A stretch of DNA of 64,000 nucleotides from Craspedostauros australis (taxonomy: Eukaryota > Bacillariophyta > Bacillariophyceae > Mastogloiales > Achnanthaceae): NCBI GenBank assembly GCA_026770025.1, contig JAMXDE010000005.1, forward strand, positions 1,178,001 through 1,242,000, written 5' to 3'. Made by a program: the position numbers and the translations under genes. Of this stretch, positions 1-11,000 are shown in pieces. Under the pieces are notes generated by a model that made no database searches, was not told the origin of the DNA, and saw only the letters and a program-made list of their open reading frames with translations. Position 1 is the first letter of the stretch. The number at the start of each line of letters is the position of its first letter.

Positions 1-3000
1 TTCCCAGCGGCCAACGTCGACCGTCTCCATGAGACGGTTGCGATGGATACGCTCTTCTCCGATACCCCTGCTCACGACGACGGGGTTCCCGGCCATGGCG
101 GCTGCACCATGCTTCAGGTGTACGTCGCCCTCGACTCTCGGTTCACGGCCGGCTTTCCCATGCCATCCGAGAGCCGCATCTCCGACACTCTCCGTGACTT
201 CATCCGACGCCACGGGGCTCCTGACCTACTGATGTCCGACAACGCCAAGGCGCAGATCGGTAACAAGGTTATGGAGATCCTCCGGCAGTATCACATCCGT
301 GATCACCAGAGTGAGCCGGAACATCAACACCAGAACGGCGCGGAACGCCGGATCCAGGATATCAAACGCACAACCAACGGTGTGATGGATCGCACGGGTA
401 CTCCCGACCACTTCTGGCTGATCTGCACGCTCTATGTGGTTGATCTCTTCAATCACATCGCGCAGGTCACCGCTGGCTCCATCACCCCCCTTCAAGCCAC
501 CTTCGGACAGCGACCGGACATCTCCAAGTTCCTGTCCTACCGATGGTGGCAGCCTGTCTACTACCGGGTTGACAACCCCACCTTCCCCAGCCAGTCCAAG
601 GAGCGCAGTGGACGCTGGGCCGGTCCCTGCCTTCACAAAGGCGATGATCTTACCTTCTGGGTCCTCGACGACGAGACCCAACGACTTCTTCCTTGGTCTG
701 CCATCCGACCTGCCGACGACTCTGCCACCCGCAATCTTCGTGCGGACTTCCCCTTCCCCATTGTTGGGGAGGACAATGACTCTGATGCCATGAATGTGGC
801 GAATGGGGAGCCAGACGACGACATCTCCGTCCCTCCTGACTCCGACCCCATCGTACACTCCCTCGCCGATTCCATCCTGGCTGACCGCCGCGGCACAGAC
901 CCTGAAACAGTGGGGAATGCCAAGGTCCACATCCCGAAGTTCTCTCCCGAGGATCTTGTTGGGATGACCTTCATCCACGAGAAGGATGGCCAGCAAGTCA
1001 AAGCGGAGGTGGTGCAAAAGGTCAATGACCTTGACGCAGCCAACCACCAACGCATCAAGATGCTACTCGCACTGGCTGATGGGGAGACGCATGACCTCAT
1101 TTCCTACGTTGAGCTCGCCGACATCATCGAACGGCAACAGGAGCACAACGACGACCCTGACGCCAAGTGGGAGTTCGACTCCATCATCGGACACGAGGGT
1201 CCCCTCTCATCTTCCTCTCCCTCCTACAAGGGATCCAGTTTCAACGTCATCGTGAAATGGGGAGACGGCTCCACCTCCACTGAACCCCTCTCCATCATGA
1301 TTCAGGATGATCCTGTCTCTTGCGCTGCCTACGGCCGCCGCCACGAGCTGCTCGACGAGCCTGGCTGGAAGCGCCTCAAGCGCCTCGCCATCCGCACCCA
1401 TCGTCTCGAGCGCCAGGTCCACAAATCCAAGACCTTCAACCACGCTCCCACCTTCCAGTTCGGCGTCCAAGTCCCCCGCAACCACAAAGAAGCGCTGCGA
1501 CTCGACGACAAGAACGGCAACTCCCTTTGGGCCGACGCCGAGAAGAAGGAGATGGACCAACTCTTCGGGTACCACACCTTCAAGTCTCTTGGCAAAGGCG
1601 CCCCTGTCCCTTCCGGCTTCCAGAAGATCCGCCTCCAATGGGTCTATGCTGTGAAGCATGACCTCCGTCACAAGGCGCGCTGCGTCGCTGGTGGTCACCT
1701 CACCGACCCCTGCAAGGATGCATCCTACGCAGGTGTGGTCAGTCTTCGCTCTCTCCGCCTCTCCCTCCTCGCCGGCGAACTCAACGGCATTCCAACATGG
1801 GTTGGAGACATCGGCAATGCGTATCTTGAGGCCTTCACTCAAGAACGCATCTGCTTCATCGCTGGTGACGAATTCGGTGACTTCGCTGGTCATACCATGC
1901 AGATAGTCAAGGCACTCTACGGCCTGCGCACATCGGGCGCCCGGTTCCATGAGGCTCTCGCCGACACCCTTCGCGACATGGGTTTCCTTCAATGCCGCTC
2001 CGATCCCGACGTCTGGATGCGTGACGCCAACTCCCATTGGGAGTACGTCTGCGTCTACGTCGATGACCTCACCGCAACGATGGCCGATCCCAAGGCCTTC
2101 TTCGACATCCTCTCTTCGAAGTACGGGTACCAGCTCAAGGGAGTTGGTCCTATCAAGTACCATCTCGGTGCTGACTTCGGCCGTGATCCCGACGGCACTC
2201 TCAAGCTCTCCCCGCAATCCTACATCAAGCGGATGATGGAGAACTACGAACGCATGTTCGGCGAGCTTCCCCGCAAGATCAGCTGCCCTCTCGACAAGGC
2301 TGACAGTCCAGAGCTCGACACCTCTTCCGAACTTAGCGAAACCGGCAAACGCAAGTTCATGTCACTCATCGGCGCCCTCCAGTGGTGTATCTCCCTCGGA
2401 CGGTTTGACATCTCTGTCGCCGTCATGACGCTGGCACGCTTCCGCTCAGCTCCTCGCCAAGGTCATCTGGATCGCGCAAAGCGCATCTACGGATATCTTC
2501 ACAAGCATCCTGATGCTGCCATCCGCTTCCGCACCTGCGTCCCCCGCTTCGATCTTCACTACGAGGTTCCCAACCATGACTGGATCTACTCCGTCTACGG
2601 GAAGACCTCCGAGGAGATTCCGGATGACATCCCCGAGCCGAAAGGCAAACCTGTCCGAACCACCACGTTCGTCGACGCCAACCTTCTCCACTGCCAAGTC
2701 ACTGGCAGATCTGCTACCAGTGCTCTCCATCTGGTCAACCAGACCCCCATCGAATGGTTTTCCAAGCGTCAAGGCACGGTTGAGACCGCCACCTACGGGT
2801 CCGAGTTCGTCGCTGCCCGTCAAGCTACGGAGCAGATCATCTCCCTCCGTCTTGCCCTCCGTGAAATGGGTATTCCGATCGACGGCCCCAGCTGGATGCT
2901 GGGTGACAATCAGTCCGTCATCACCTCCTCCACGGTCCCCAAGAGCATGCTCTCCAAGCGCCACAACGCACTGGCCTATCATCGCGTCCGGTCCGCTGTC

Positions 3001-3159
3001 GCCGCTGGCATCCTCTACTTCATCAAGATCCCCGGCACACAGAACGTCGCCGACGTGATGACGAAGTTCCTTCCATGGGCTGTCTTCTGGCCCCTCGTGA
3101 AGCCCATCCTCTTCTGGAAAGGGCACACCGAGTCCTCTTCCCCGACCTACAAGACCTGA
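1..3159 (+). mobile_element. Ty1/Copia LTR retrotransposon, 3' portion (left side outside window)
   Basis: This is the downstream part of a Copia-type LTR retrotransposon that enters from beyond the left edge. Parts seen in order are integrase, reverse transcriptase and RNase H, the Copia (not Gypsy) order. The coding part visible here looks whole, with no breaks that I can see, which argues for a recent insertion. The gag end and 5' LTR lie outside the window. A purine-rich tract just after the stop (about 3174-3182) could be the polypurine tract, so the 3' LTR would start near 3185, but I could not delimit it without the 5' copy. Diatom genomes are known to be rich in Copia (CoDi) elements. 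Confidence 0.93.
1..3159 (+). CDS. pol: Copia pol polyprotein, partial (integrase-RT-RNase H)
   Basis: The frame is open from the first base of the window to the stop at 3159, so it is a 5'-partial polyprotein of at least 1052 codons. The integrase catalytic core is at about 40-450. A linker rich in acidic and proline residues follows. The reverse transcriptase occupies about 1600-2450 and carries a YVDDL catalytic box. An RNase H domain lies at about 2650-3080. The first in-frame ATG at 43 falls inside the integrase core and is not the true start. Family assignment rests on the domain order and the RT motif; the element is treated as one unit with the entry above. Confidence 0.9.
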   Translation, partial: FPAANVDRLHETVAMDTLFSDTPAHDDGVPGHGGCTMLQVYVALDSRFTAGFPMPSESRISDTLRDFIRRHGAPDLLMSDNAKAQIGNKVMEILRQYHIRDHQSEPEHQHQNGAERRIQDIKRTTNGVMDRTGTPDHFWLICTLYVVDLFNHIAQVTAGSITPLQATFGQRPDISKFLSYRWWQPVYYRVDNPTFPSQSKERSGRWAGPCLHKGDDLTFWVLDDETQRLLPWSAIRPADDSATRNLRADFPFPIVGEDNDSDAMNVANGEPDDDISVPPDSDPIVHSLADSILADRRGTDPETVGNAKVHIPKFSPEDLVGMTFIHEKDGQQVKAEVVQKVNDLDAANHQRIKMLLALADGETHDLISYVELADIIERQQEHNDDPDAKWEFDSIIGHEGPLSSSSPSYKGSSFNVIVKWGDGSTSTEPLSIMIQDDPVSCAAYGRRHELLDEPGWKRLKRLAIRTHRLERQVHKSKTFNHAPTFQFGVQVPRNHKEALRLDDKNGNSLWADAEKKEMDQLFGYHTFKSLGKGAPVPSGFQKIRLQWVYAVKHDLRHKARCVAGGHLTDPCKDASYAGVVSLRSLRLSLLAGELNGIPTWVGDIGNAYLEAFTQERICFIAGDEFGDFAGHTMQIVKALYGLRTSGARFHEALADTLRDMGFLQCRSDPDVWMRDANSHWEYVCVYVDDLTATMADPKAFFDILSSKYGYQLKGVGPIKYHLGADFGRDPDGTLKLSPQSYIKRMMENYERMFGELPRKISCPLDKADSPELDTSSELSETGKRKFMSLIGALQWCISLGRFDISVAVMTLARFRSAPRQGHLDRAKRIYGYLHKHPDAAIRFRTCVPRFDLHYEVPNHDWIYSVYGKTSEEIPDDIPEPKGKPVRTTTFVDANLLHCQVTGRSATSALHLVNQTPIEWFSKRQGTVETATYGSEFVAARQATEQIISLRLALREMGIPIDGPSWMLGDNQSVITSSTVPKSMLSKRHNALAYHRVRSAVAAGILYFIKIPGTQNVADVMTKFLPWAVFWPLVKPILFWKGHTESSSPTYKT

Positions 3160-4515
3160 ATGTCCGGGACACGCTTTGGGGAGTATTAGCGCACGCTAAA
3201 TCTCTAACAATAGCGACACCCGTCGACCAATCAGAAATCTCCACTTTTCTTACCTTTTCCGTTCCGAACGGAAATTTTGGTCGAAAATCCGTTGTGTCAG
3301 ATTTGTGTCGCATTTCGCGTCGCAAGAATCGTTTTCCCTCAATCACAGATCCAAAAATGTCGCGGAAATTGATTTCTTGCCAAGATGAGCCAATCTGCCC
3401 AATCAGGACAGACTTGGATCTTGGGTGTGACACGTGCGAATCTTGCCATGACCTTCTCAAGTGAATACGATCAATCGTGTGATCGTACTACTAGCAACAT
3501 CGTGAGAAGACGTAATTCGCAACACGGGCTATCGCGGTGTTTTGTTCATTGACTTTTGCACCTCATCTTCACGCAGTAACACGCACATTTGTCGTGTTGT
3601 CTCCGTGTTAATTTCACTTGCAATTTGCATGAGACCTGTCATGTCTCTCTCATGCTCACAGTTCCAAGATAACAATCTTGTGAGCTCGACTGCATCCATA
3701 CTACCATACGAATAACACTCTAATACAAACACTCATCCTCACCCCAACAACGATCTGATCACTCTGATAATCAGCAATTACACACAGGAAAAGGGGCACC
3801 AAACACTGCACTTACTACGCCGCCAGGGTGATCAATCCGTCAGGTGGAGTTGGAGATGTTTGGTGTTTGTTGTTGTTCTAATAGGTTGTGTTCAATTGAT
3901 GATTGAGTTTGGATTATGAGATGATGATCTCCTATTTCTAATGATGGTGCCTAATGCACGGTTGCTACCGTGCTGCTCGATTACCTCGTGGTTTCTCTCG
4001 CAGTCTTTTCTAAAAACATTGCCCAAGATGGCATGTTGGTCTACACGATATCCCGTGTTATTCTCGCCCTTGGGTCTTTCTTCATCTCTCCTGGTCTTGC
4101 CTAATCTTGATCTCTGTTTGATCACATATGGATTGATCCGTCTATGTCGACAAGGTGCATGCATCACCTCTGACGATGTTGTTCTGGATCCTAAATGTTG
4201 TTGCCACGTGCTCGATGATGCACTCGGCTAGGCTAGACAGGTCAGCATACCATGACTAAAATATAATCTCGATTCCGAGGATCACAATGACCGATCCTCT
4301 GACGTCATTGATGATGTCAGTGCCTACGTCAGGTTCGATGACTGTAGTGACTGAATCACAATCGTGTATCAAGACTCATCCGACTATACCCTCAAATCGA
4401 GTCGAATCAGAAAATATTGAATCACGATCTAGTCATGGGAGATGAGTACCTTAATTTTGCTCTAGATGTTGATACACTCTACGTTTCGGTGCGGAATCCC
4501 ATCTTCGATTTCGTT
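3160..4515. other. Non-coding stretch after the Copia ORF (probable 3' UTR/LTR and flank)
   Basis: No coding region is supported here. The first several hundred bases, which are richer in A+T than the pol gene, are the likely 3' untranslated region and 3' LTR of the Copia element. The limits are not visible because the 5' LTR is outside the window. The rest (about 3.8-4.5 kb) is unassigned. Confidence 0.4.
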
Positions 4516-4518
4516 CTA

Positions 4519-5655
4519 ACAGGATTCGACAGTCCAGTTGGTGCGACTGGGTGTGGATTCAACAGATCAGTTGGTGTGGCTTGGTGAGAGTGGGTGTGGA
4601 TTCGACAGTCCAGTTGGTGAGAGTGGATATGAATTCGACAGTCCAATTGGTGTGGCTTGGTACAACTGGGTGTGGATTCGACAGTCGAGTTGGTGAGAGT
4701 GGATATGAATTCGACAGTCCAGTTGGTGTGGCTGGGTGCGACTGGGTGTGGATTCGACAGTCCAGTTGGTGCGACTGGGTGTGGATTCAACAGATCAGTT
4801 GGTGTGGCTTGGTGAGAGTGGGTGTGGATTCAACAGATCAGTTGGTGTGGCTTGGTGAGAGTGGGTGTGGATTTGACAGTCCAGTTGGTGAGAGTGGATA
4901 TGAATTCGACAGTCCAGTTGGTGTGGCTGGGTGCGACTGGGTGTGGATTCGACAGTCCAGTTGGTGCGACTGGGTGTGGATTCAACAGATCAGTTGGTGT
5001 GGCTTGGTGAGAGTGGATATGAATTCGACAGTCCAGTTGGTGCGACTGGATGTGGATTCAACAGTCCAGTTGGTGTGGCTTGGTGAGAGTGGGTGTGGAT
5101 TCGACAGTCGAGTTGGTGAGAGTGGATATGAATTCGACAGTCCAGTTGGTGTGGATGGGTGCGACTGGATGTGGATTCGACACTCCAGTTGGTGCGACTG
5201 GATGCGGATTCAACAGTCCAGTTGGTGCGAGTGGATGTGGATTCAACAGATCAGTTGGTGTGGCTGGACGCGACTGGATGTGGATTCGACAGTCCAGTTG
5301 GTGTGACTGGAGGCGGATTCGACAGTCCAGTTGGTGTGGCTGGGCGCGAGTGGATGCGGATTCGACAATCCAGTTGGGGCGGCTGGGTGCGAGTGGCTGG
5401 GGATGTGCCAGTCGAATGCTTGTGGCTTGGTGCGAGTTGTTGTTGATCCGACAGTCCAGTTGATGTGGCTGGGTGTCACTGGATGCAGATTCGACAATCC
5501 AGTTGGGGCGGCTGGGTGCGAGTGGTTGGGGATGTGCCAGTCAAATGGTTGTGGCTTGGTGCGAGTGGATGTGGATTGGACAGTCCAGTTGGTGTGGCTA
5601 GGTGTTGATGTGGATCTGGATGCGGATGGGACAGTCCAATGGTTGTGATGATGTG
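4519..5655. repeat. Tandem repeat array, variable units of about 33-45 bp
   Basis: About 1.1 kb of tandem units built on the core GATTCGACAGTCCAGTTGGT, alternating with spacers such as GTGGCTGGGTGCGACTGG or GAGAGTGGATATGA. The units differ in length, so the array is a higher-order mixture of two or three variants. Divergence rises towards the right end (after about 5340). Long open frames run through it on both strands but consist only of the repeat (for example runs of FDSPVGV), so I do not call genes. Confidence 0.9.
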
Positions 5656-6181
5656 AATGGCCCAGTGCATGGGATGTGATGGTTTGATTGTAGCAATGTC
5701 TTTTTGTGCAGATGGTGCTGTTTTGGTCCCCGGATTGGATTCGTCCTGGAATTTGGTTTCACCACTCGCCGAGTTTTTTGCTGTTGCTGTTTGTGCAGAC
5801 GGACTCGTGTTTGGATGATCACGGGAGTATTGGTAATGCGCACCACGCGAAAGTTTCCAAACTCAACGGATGGTTTCTGAAGTCACTGGTCTCTGCCTGC
5901 ACTGAAACCAACGGTTGTGTCTGGAGGTTTGGAGCCATTTGTTGGAATGAAATTATTATTCCCCACACCCTCCTCATGTCATAAAACGCCTCAACCCACG
6001 TTGACTCGCGTTTGGGACCATCGAAAGCCCGTCCACACCAACCACTGCTGAGCCAGACCGAGATTTGGGAGGGGGACATTTCTTCCGTGACTCAAAATCT
6101 CTTGTGGGACTCAACGAATCGATCAAATCTCTCAACAACACTATCATCATCAAATTGATCTATTAATAGCTTTTGGAACAA
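5656..6181. other. Unassigned DNA left of the TIR transposon
   Basis: I see no convincing gene here. It is the sequence that was contiguous with 12298 onwards before the 6.1-kb transposon inserted at ATAG, so it may be the upstream region of the piggyBac-like gene. Confidence 0.4.
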
Positions 6182-6185
6182 ATAG

Positions 6186-6356
6186 GAGCCCCCCGAGTGA
6201 GTCGACCACTCGTTTGAAACGGACCTCCAGAAATTTTCTCTCCTACATACTAACCAAGCACATATTCGTAATCCTTGTAGGTCTAATACAAATAATTAAC
6301 CATTACATTTTTGAATCAGATCCTACTTTAAGTTTTATGGACCGATGGATATGCGC
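6186..6356 (+). repeat. Left terminal inverted repeat
   Basis: About 171 bp. Exact match to the right end over the outer 37 bases, then blocks such as AACCAAGCACATATTC, AATAATTAACC-type and TTTAAGTTTTATGGA shared in the same order with small gaps. The tip contains its own palindrome, CGAGTG-A-GTCGAC-CACTCG. Confidence 0.9.
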
Positions 6357-8036
6357 AATTTTCGATCTCTTTCGTGTTTCGGCCTCTTGCCTACGACTAC
6401 ATCGATCCAATTTAACCCTTTGCTGTTCTTTGTTTCAGCGACTGTGTTCCGATTTTGAATTGTTTAGTCTCTTTTTCAGGTGTTCGGATGAGGCCATCCA
6501 ACAGTCCATCCACGATAGCACTAGTTGTAGAATATTGGGGGAAGCGGCGCATGCGTGTTTACGTTAATTACACAATGTGCTTGTCCAATCCGTCATCGAC
6601 GTCACGAAATTGGATACTTCGTCATGAAACACCAATGATATCACGATGCGCAACATCATCAGGTCTGCTTCGTCGTGGCGAAGTGGTTGAGTGGGGTTGG
6701 TACTCCTCGAGTGTTTTGTGTCGTGGTCTTTTTGGACAGTCGGTACAATTGGAGGTAAATCTCCACATCCCCCAACATGTGAGGCCGGTTGAGAGTGGCA
6801 AACTCGACACACCAAGATGAAAATGGAGCCACACCAAAAAAATACCACAATGGCCGTCGAACGGCATGCTTGGCGCCGCACCAACCAGCCGGCCAATTCA
6901 AGATCCAAGCACATCGCCGTCACCGCCACGCAACGTTTGGTGGGTAGACGAGCGGAGGCGGGAAGAGAGGTTGATTTGGGGCCGTCGTAGGCCCCAGAAA
7001 CACGATCACAATTTGGCCCCAAATCGGCTGGTTGGTGTTGGCCTGTGTGTGGCACACACAGGCCATATCAGCGCCTTCGGATACTCAAGATGCCTCAGAA
7101 AGGCCAAGACGAAGGCACCCACGAAGTTTGAGGCTCGCGGAGCACCGGGAAGGTGTCCGCGCGGAGAGAAAGGTGGTTTTTAGGAGTTTTGGTTGGGGCT
7201 CGCCTGGCACCATTCGCGTGGCTTTGGCTGTGAGGGGCGATGGGAAGACGCCCCTCAATCACCAAGCCACCCATACAAGATGCGTGCGGCATCAATTGGA
7301 GATGCACGTCGTGAAGTGTGCGCCACGGAGACGGTGTACAAGAGGCTGCAGCTTACCATATCTGCAGAATGGTCGTTGTTGGTGGGAGCAAGAAATGCAC
7401 CACCACATCATCTTGTGGAGGTGCATCACGTCCGCCATGCACTCCCAGCCCAGTCTGGATGCATCCGCGTGTCGCCATGGAGTGTGGTAATGCACGAGGA
7501 GCGCTTGGAGGGGGTGAAAGGATCGTATGGACGAGATACGGATCCATATCTGACCTGTATCCACATCGAAACTGATTTTTCGAAAACGATCTGTTTCGGT
7601 GTGTGGCTGCATTGCTGCATGCAGCGCCAATGTCTGAGGCCAACCTTCATGGAGTGGATAGCTGGGGGGTATGCAGAGCGAATGGTATGCACAGTTTGCT
7701 GAAATATAAGGATGATCATGATGATCATGTGTGCTCATTGGAGGGCAACATTGTGGCATCAACAATTTTTTCTCGGATCCACCACACAACACACAGCAAA
7801 CCAACATGACTTGCACAATATTTTCTATACTCATTTAACTGCAATATTCTGATTAACAGATAGCCAGGCGTCTGAATGCAATGTTTATTTTTAATTTTAA
7901 GTGATGTGTTGTTGAGATATAGCATGATAAGCAGATATTGGATGTGCTTTTTGGACGGCCTCTAGACTCGTTTTAGTAGCCTGACCGGGCACCCACAAAT
8001 CTCCACAACTAGTGTTATCGCGGCGACGCACAACCA
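6357..8036. other. Internal non-coding region of the TIR transposon
   Basis: About 1.7 kb between the left TIR and the stop of the transposase gene. Only short overlapping open frames on both strands are present, without recognisable domains. It includes a G+C-rich stretch at about 6.8-7.6 kb. No second gene is supported. Confidence 0.5.
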
Positions 8037-11000
8037 TCACAAAATTTCCGTCCCATCATCCAACACAGCCTCACTTTCTGCATTCACCTTTGCTGTGTGA
8101 GCATCACACCACCTCTGATTCTCCAATTCCTCTTCCTCTCTCTGCAATGCTTCTTCTCTTTGTTCCTCCTCTGTTGCAGCTGGCGCATTGTGGATCGCCA
8201 CGATTTCAGATGCTGCTACTTTGCTTGTTGGGTTGGTGTTGGCTTCTGCCTTGATGAGAGTGGCCTCCTTCTTGTCCTTGCGTTGTTTGGCGTTGTACGC
8301 TGCAGACAGCGACGCTTTGACGAGCATGGGATTTGCGTGCAGTTGTACGTACCAGTCAGTTTTGGTCCTGTTGTCGTCCATCAATTGTTCGTGTGCTTCG
8401 TGTTCGGATGGTCTGTTTTTTGGGTCCTTCGCGGACGCTTCACTGATGTCCTTCAACTTGTCCGCGATGTAGTCTGGTAGTTCCGCTGGTTTGCGCGTTG
8501 TTTTGCTCGCCCAGCCTTGTACTGCGAGTGGTGGGTGTTCTGTTTCCGCGGTCTGGTCTTGTGGCGCCGTGGTGTGATCCGATGGCAGGTGTTGTTGTCC
8601 GTCTTGGATGGCTTTGCCGAACGCCAGCCCCTTGCTCTCCGCCGCTGTGCGCCCGAGTTTTCGCGTCTTGTCCGTCTTCCTGAACGATTCGGACGTTATC
8701 GGCAGCTTGTCGGACTTGCATGTGTGAACAGCGACAACGCCCAGCTGGTTGATGATCCAGCCGTCCCATTCAGCACTCTTGACCACGACATCTTCCGTGA
8801 TACCAGACGCTGCCACCAACCGCGCCTGGTCATCGTCATGCTTCACCTCGTGAGTTTGACGTACCTGTTGTCCGTTCGCGCGGAATCGTCGTTTTGGTGC
8901 GCCAGGAAGCGTGGTGATGTTGCCTTGGAGGGACGACGCGTTGACCAGTACCGTGGTGGTACCCGCGATGTTACCAGCTTTCAGCGCAAGGAAGAGTTGG
9001 AACGGGGTCTTGATGTCCTTGCCACTTTGCACGTATTTTCGTAGTACACGTGTGATGTACGCGAAGTGGGTGTCCAGCATGCTCTTACCAGTTTGGGCCT
9101 CTGTGTAGATCCATGCGATGATTTTGGCCGCCTTTCGTGTCGCAAGGTTCTTGTTGAGTACCGATGTGATGAGCGCGATGTGCTCATGACTGGCGAAGCA
9201 ACACGCGTTATCGCTCTGTAAGATGATTTCAGTCACGGATGGGAGAATGTCTTTGACCGTTTTTTGCAGGATGTCAAGTAGTCCACCAACTTGAAGTGTG
9301 TCTTGCGTCGGTCTTCTGCCGACCACAATGTCGATGAACTGATAAGTAAAAATGTCGTTGCGACACGTGATGACCATCGCCCCAAGCAGTGACATTCCCT
9401 TCTTCCCCCAATATTCTTGTTGGGCTTCGCTTTGGCCTGTCGTTAGAATTTTTTGCTTATGGTCGAGTACCACATAGGCTCTTTCAGGCTTTTCGTTGAG
9501 CTCGGATTGATAAAAAGCGATTTGTCGGAATTGCACTTTGGCACGCACTTTGTGAGCCATGTAATTAACGATTTCGTCGGAGAATCCCGGTGCCGCCGCA
9601 AGCATTGATTGCAATTCGTCTGTGTGTTCTGCGAGTTCGTTGTCCTTAAGCATTGTGACAAAAGGAACAAAACGATCATCCACAAATCGCATTGCTGCGC
9701 CACAACGGTTGCATACTTTACGTGGTTGTTCGCTTGCGGTGGTCACAGGAATGTCATTTGTGATGATTGGGATGTCGTTTGTGATGGTGGTGGTCTTCTT
9801 CCGCTTGTGCTTGTTGGTGCGTGGTTTGCGTTGATTGGTTGATGTGGATGTTGCCTTCTTCTTCTCCTTTTTGGTGGTGAGAGCGAACGCGGCCGAATGC
9901 ATTGGATCGTCACACTGAAGCTGCATGTGGGAGGCGGTGAACTCCCATTTGAGGAACACAACAAGCAGTTCGAGTGCATGCAAGAGAGAATCGGCTGTGC
10001 GCACATGTGGCGCGATGACGTCATCTGGCTCGTCGTTGTCGCTGTCGCTCTTGTCATTGGCATCGTTTTGTTCCTCCTCGTCTGCTTCATACTTAGCCTT
10101 CAGGAGGTCTACTAGGCGCGAAATTGCCTGTTTGAGTTTCTCCGTCGCCATCCAGAAGTAGCTCTCGAAGGAAGAAAGGCCCGTCTTGATCTTGCTTTTG
10201 CGTGTGAGTAGGTGGGTCATGGTGGTGAACGCAGGCATTCCCACTGGGCTGTTGGTCGTTGATGTGTACATGCCGAATAGTTGTTCGATAGTCGTGCTTC
10301 CTCGATCGAACACGGGGACATTTTCGAATTTGACGCCTCCGTACTGTACCGTGTGACTCAGGCCTGCCTTGTACGTAGCGGTGGTCACAAGGAACGATGC
10401 CACAGCAGACAGATCGCAAGCGCGCACGCGATACTGGAGAACCTTTGGAGGGATGCTTTCGCCATGACTCAACATGTCATAGTAGCGACGCAAGGTGCTT
10501 GCCTGGCTTTGCGTGACGATGTCGCGTTTTGGGAGCATGCGCGCCTTCTGTTCCTCCGATAGTCCATGTGCATGCCTTTCCAGGATAGTAGTGCACAGTG
10601 CGTATGGCGCAGACATGGCCAAAGCAGCTCTCACCGTGCGGGATGATTCGGATTCTCCAAGCAAACCCAGGGTGTAGAGGTTAGATGCCAACATCACAGG
10701 AGGAAGCTCCACGTTGCTGCGTATGTATGTAAGTACCTGTTCCATCTGACAAGTTGGCATGTCCTCCTCTGGGAGCAGGACAGTCCAAAGTGCAGACGAT
10801 AGGACACTCCACATCTGTTTCACATAGCTCCAGATGGTCCGATCGTGTGTGCCTGCAAGAACGAATCCTTTCTTGGGCATGTGGTGCAACAGTTCTGGAT
10901 CTAGGTTAGATCCAAGCACTGCAATCACATCGACGATGGCATCACGCCTCCAGTTTCCCGCCTCTTCTGGATCGTGCCCGAACTGGCCTCCTCTCCTGTT

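Noticed and set aside
226-1050. Antisense open frame over the Copia integrase
   Set aside because: Shadow of the real frame, caused by its composition; no domain.
4551-5306. 251-codon open frame with W/I/Q/S-rich repeats, possibly a structural protein
   Set aside because: It is the tandem array read in one frame; the other strand and frames are open too, and the unit length is not a multiple of three throughout.
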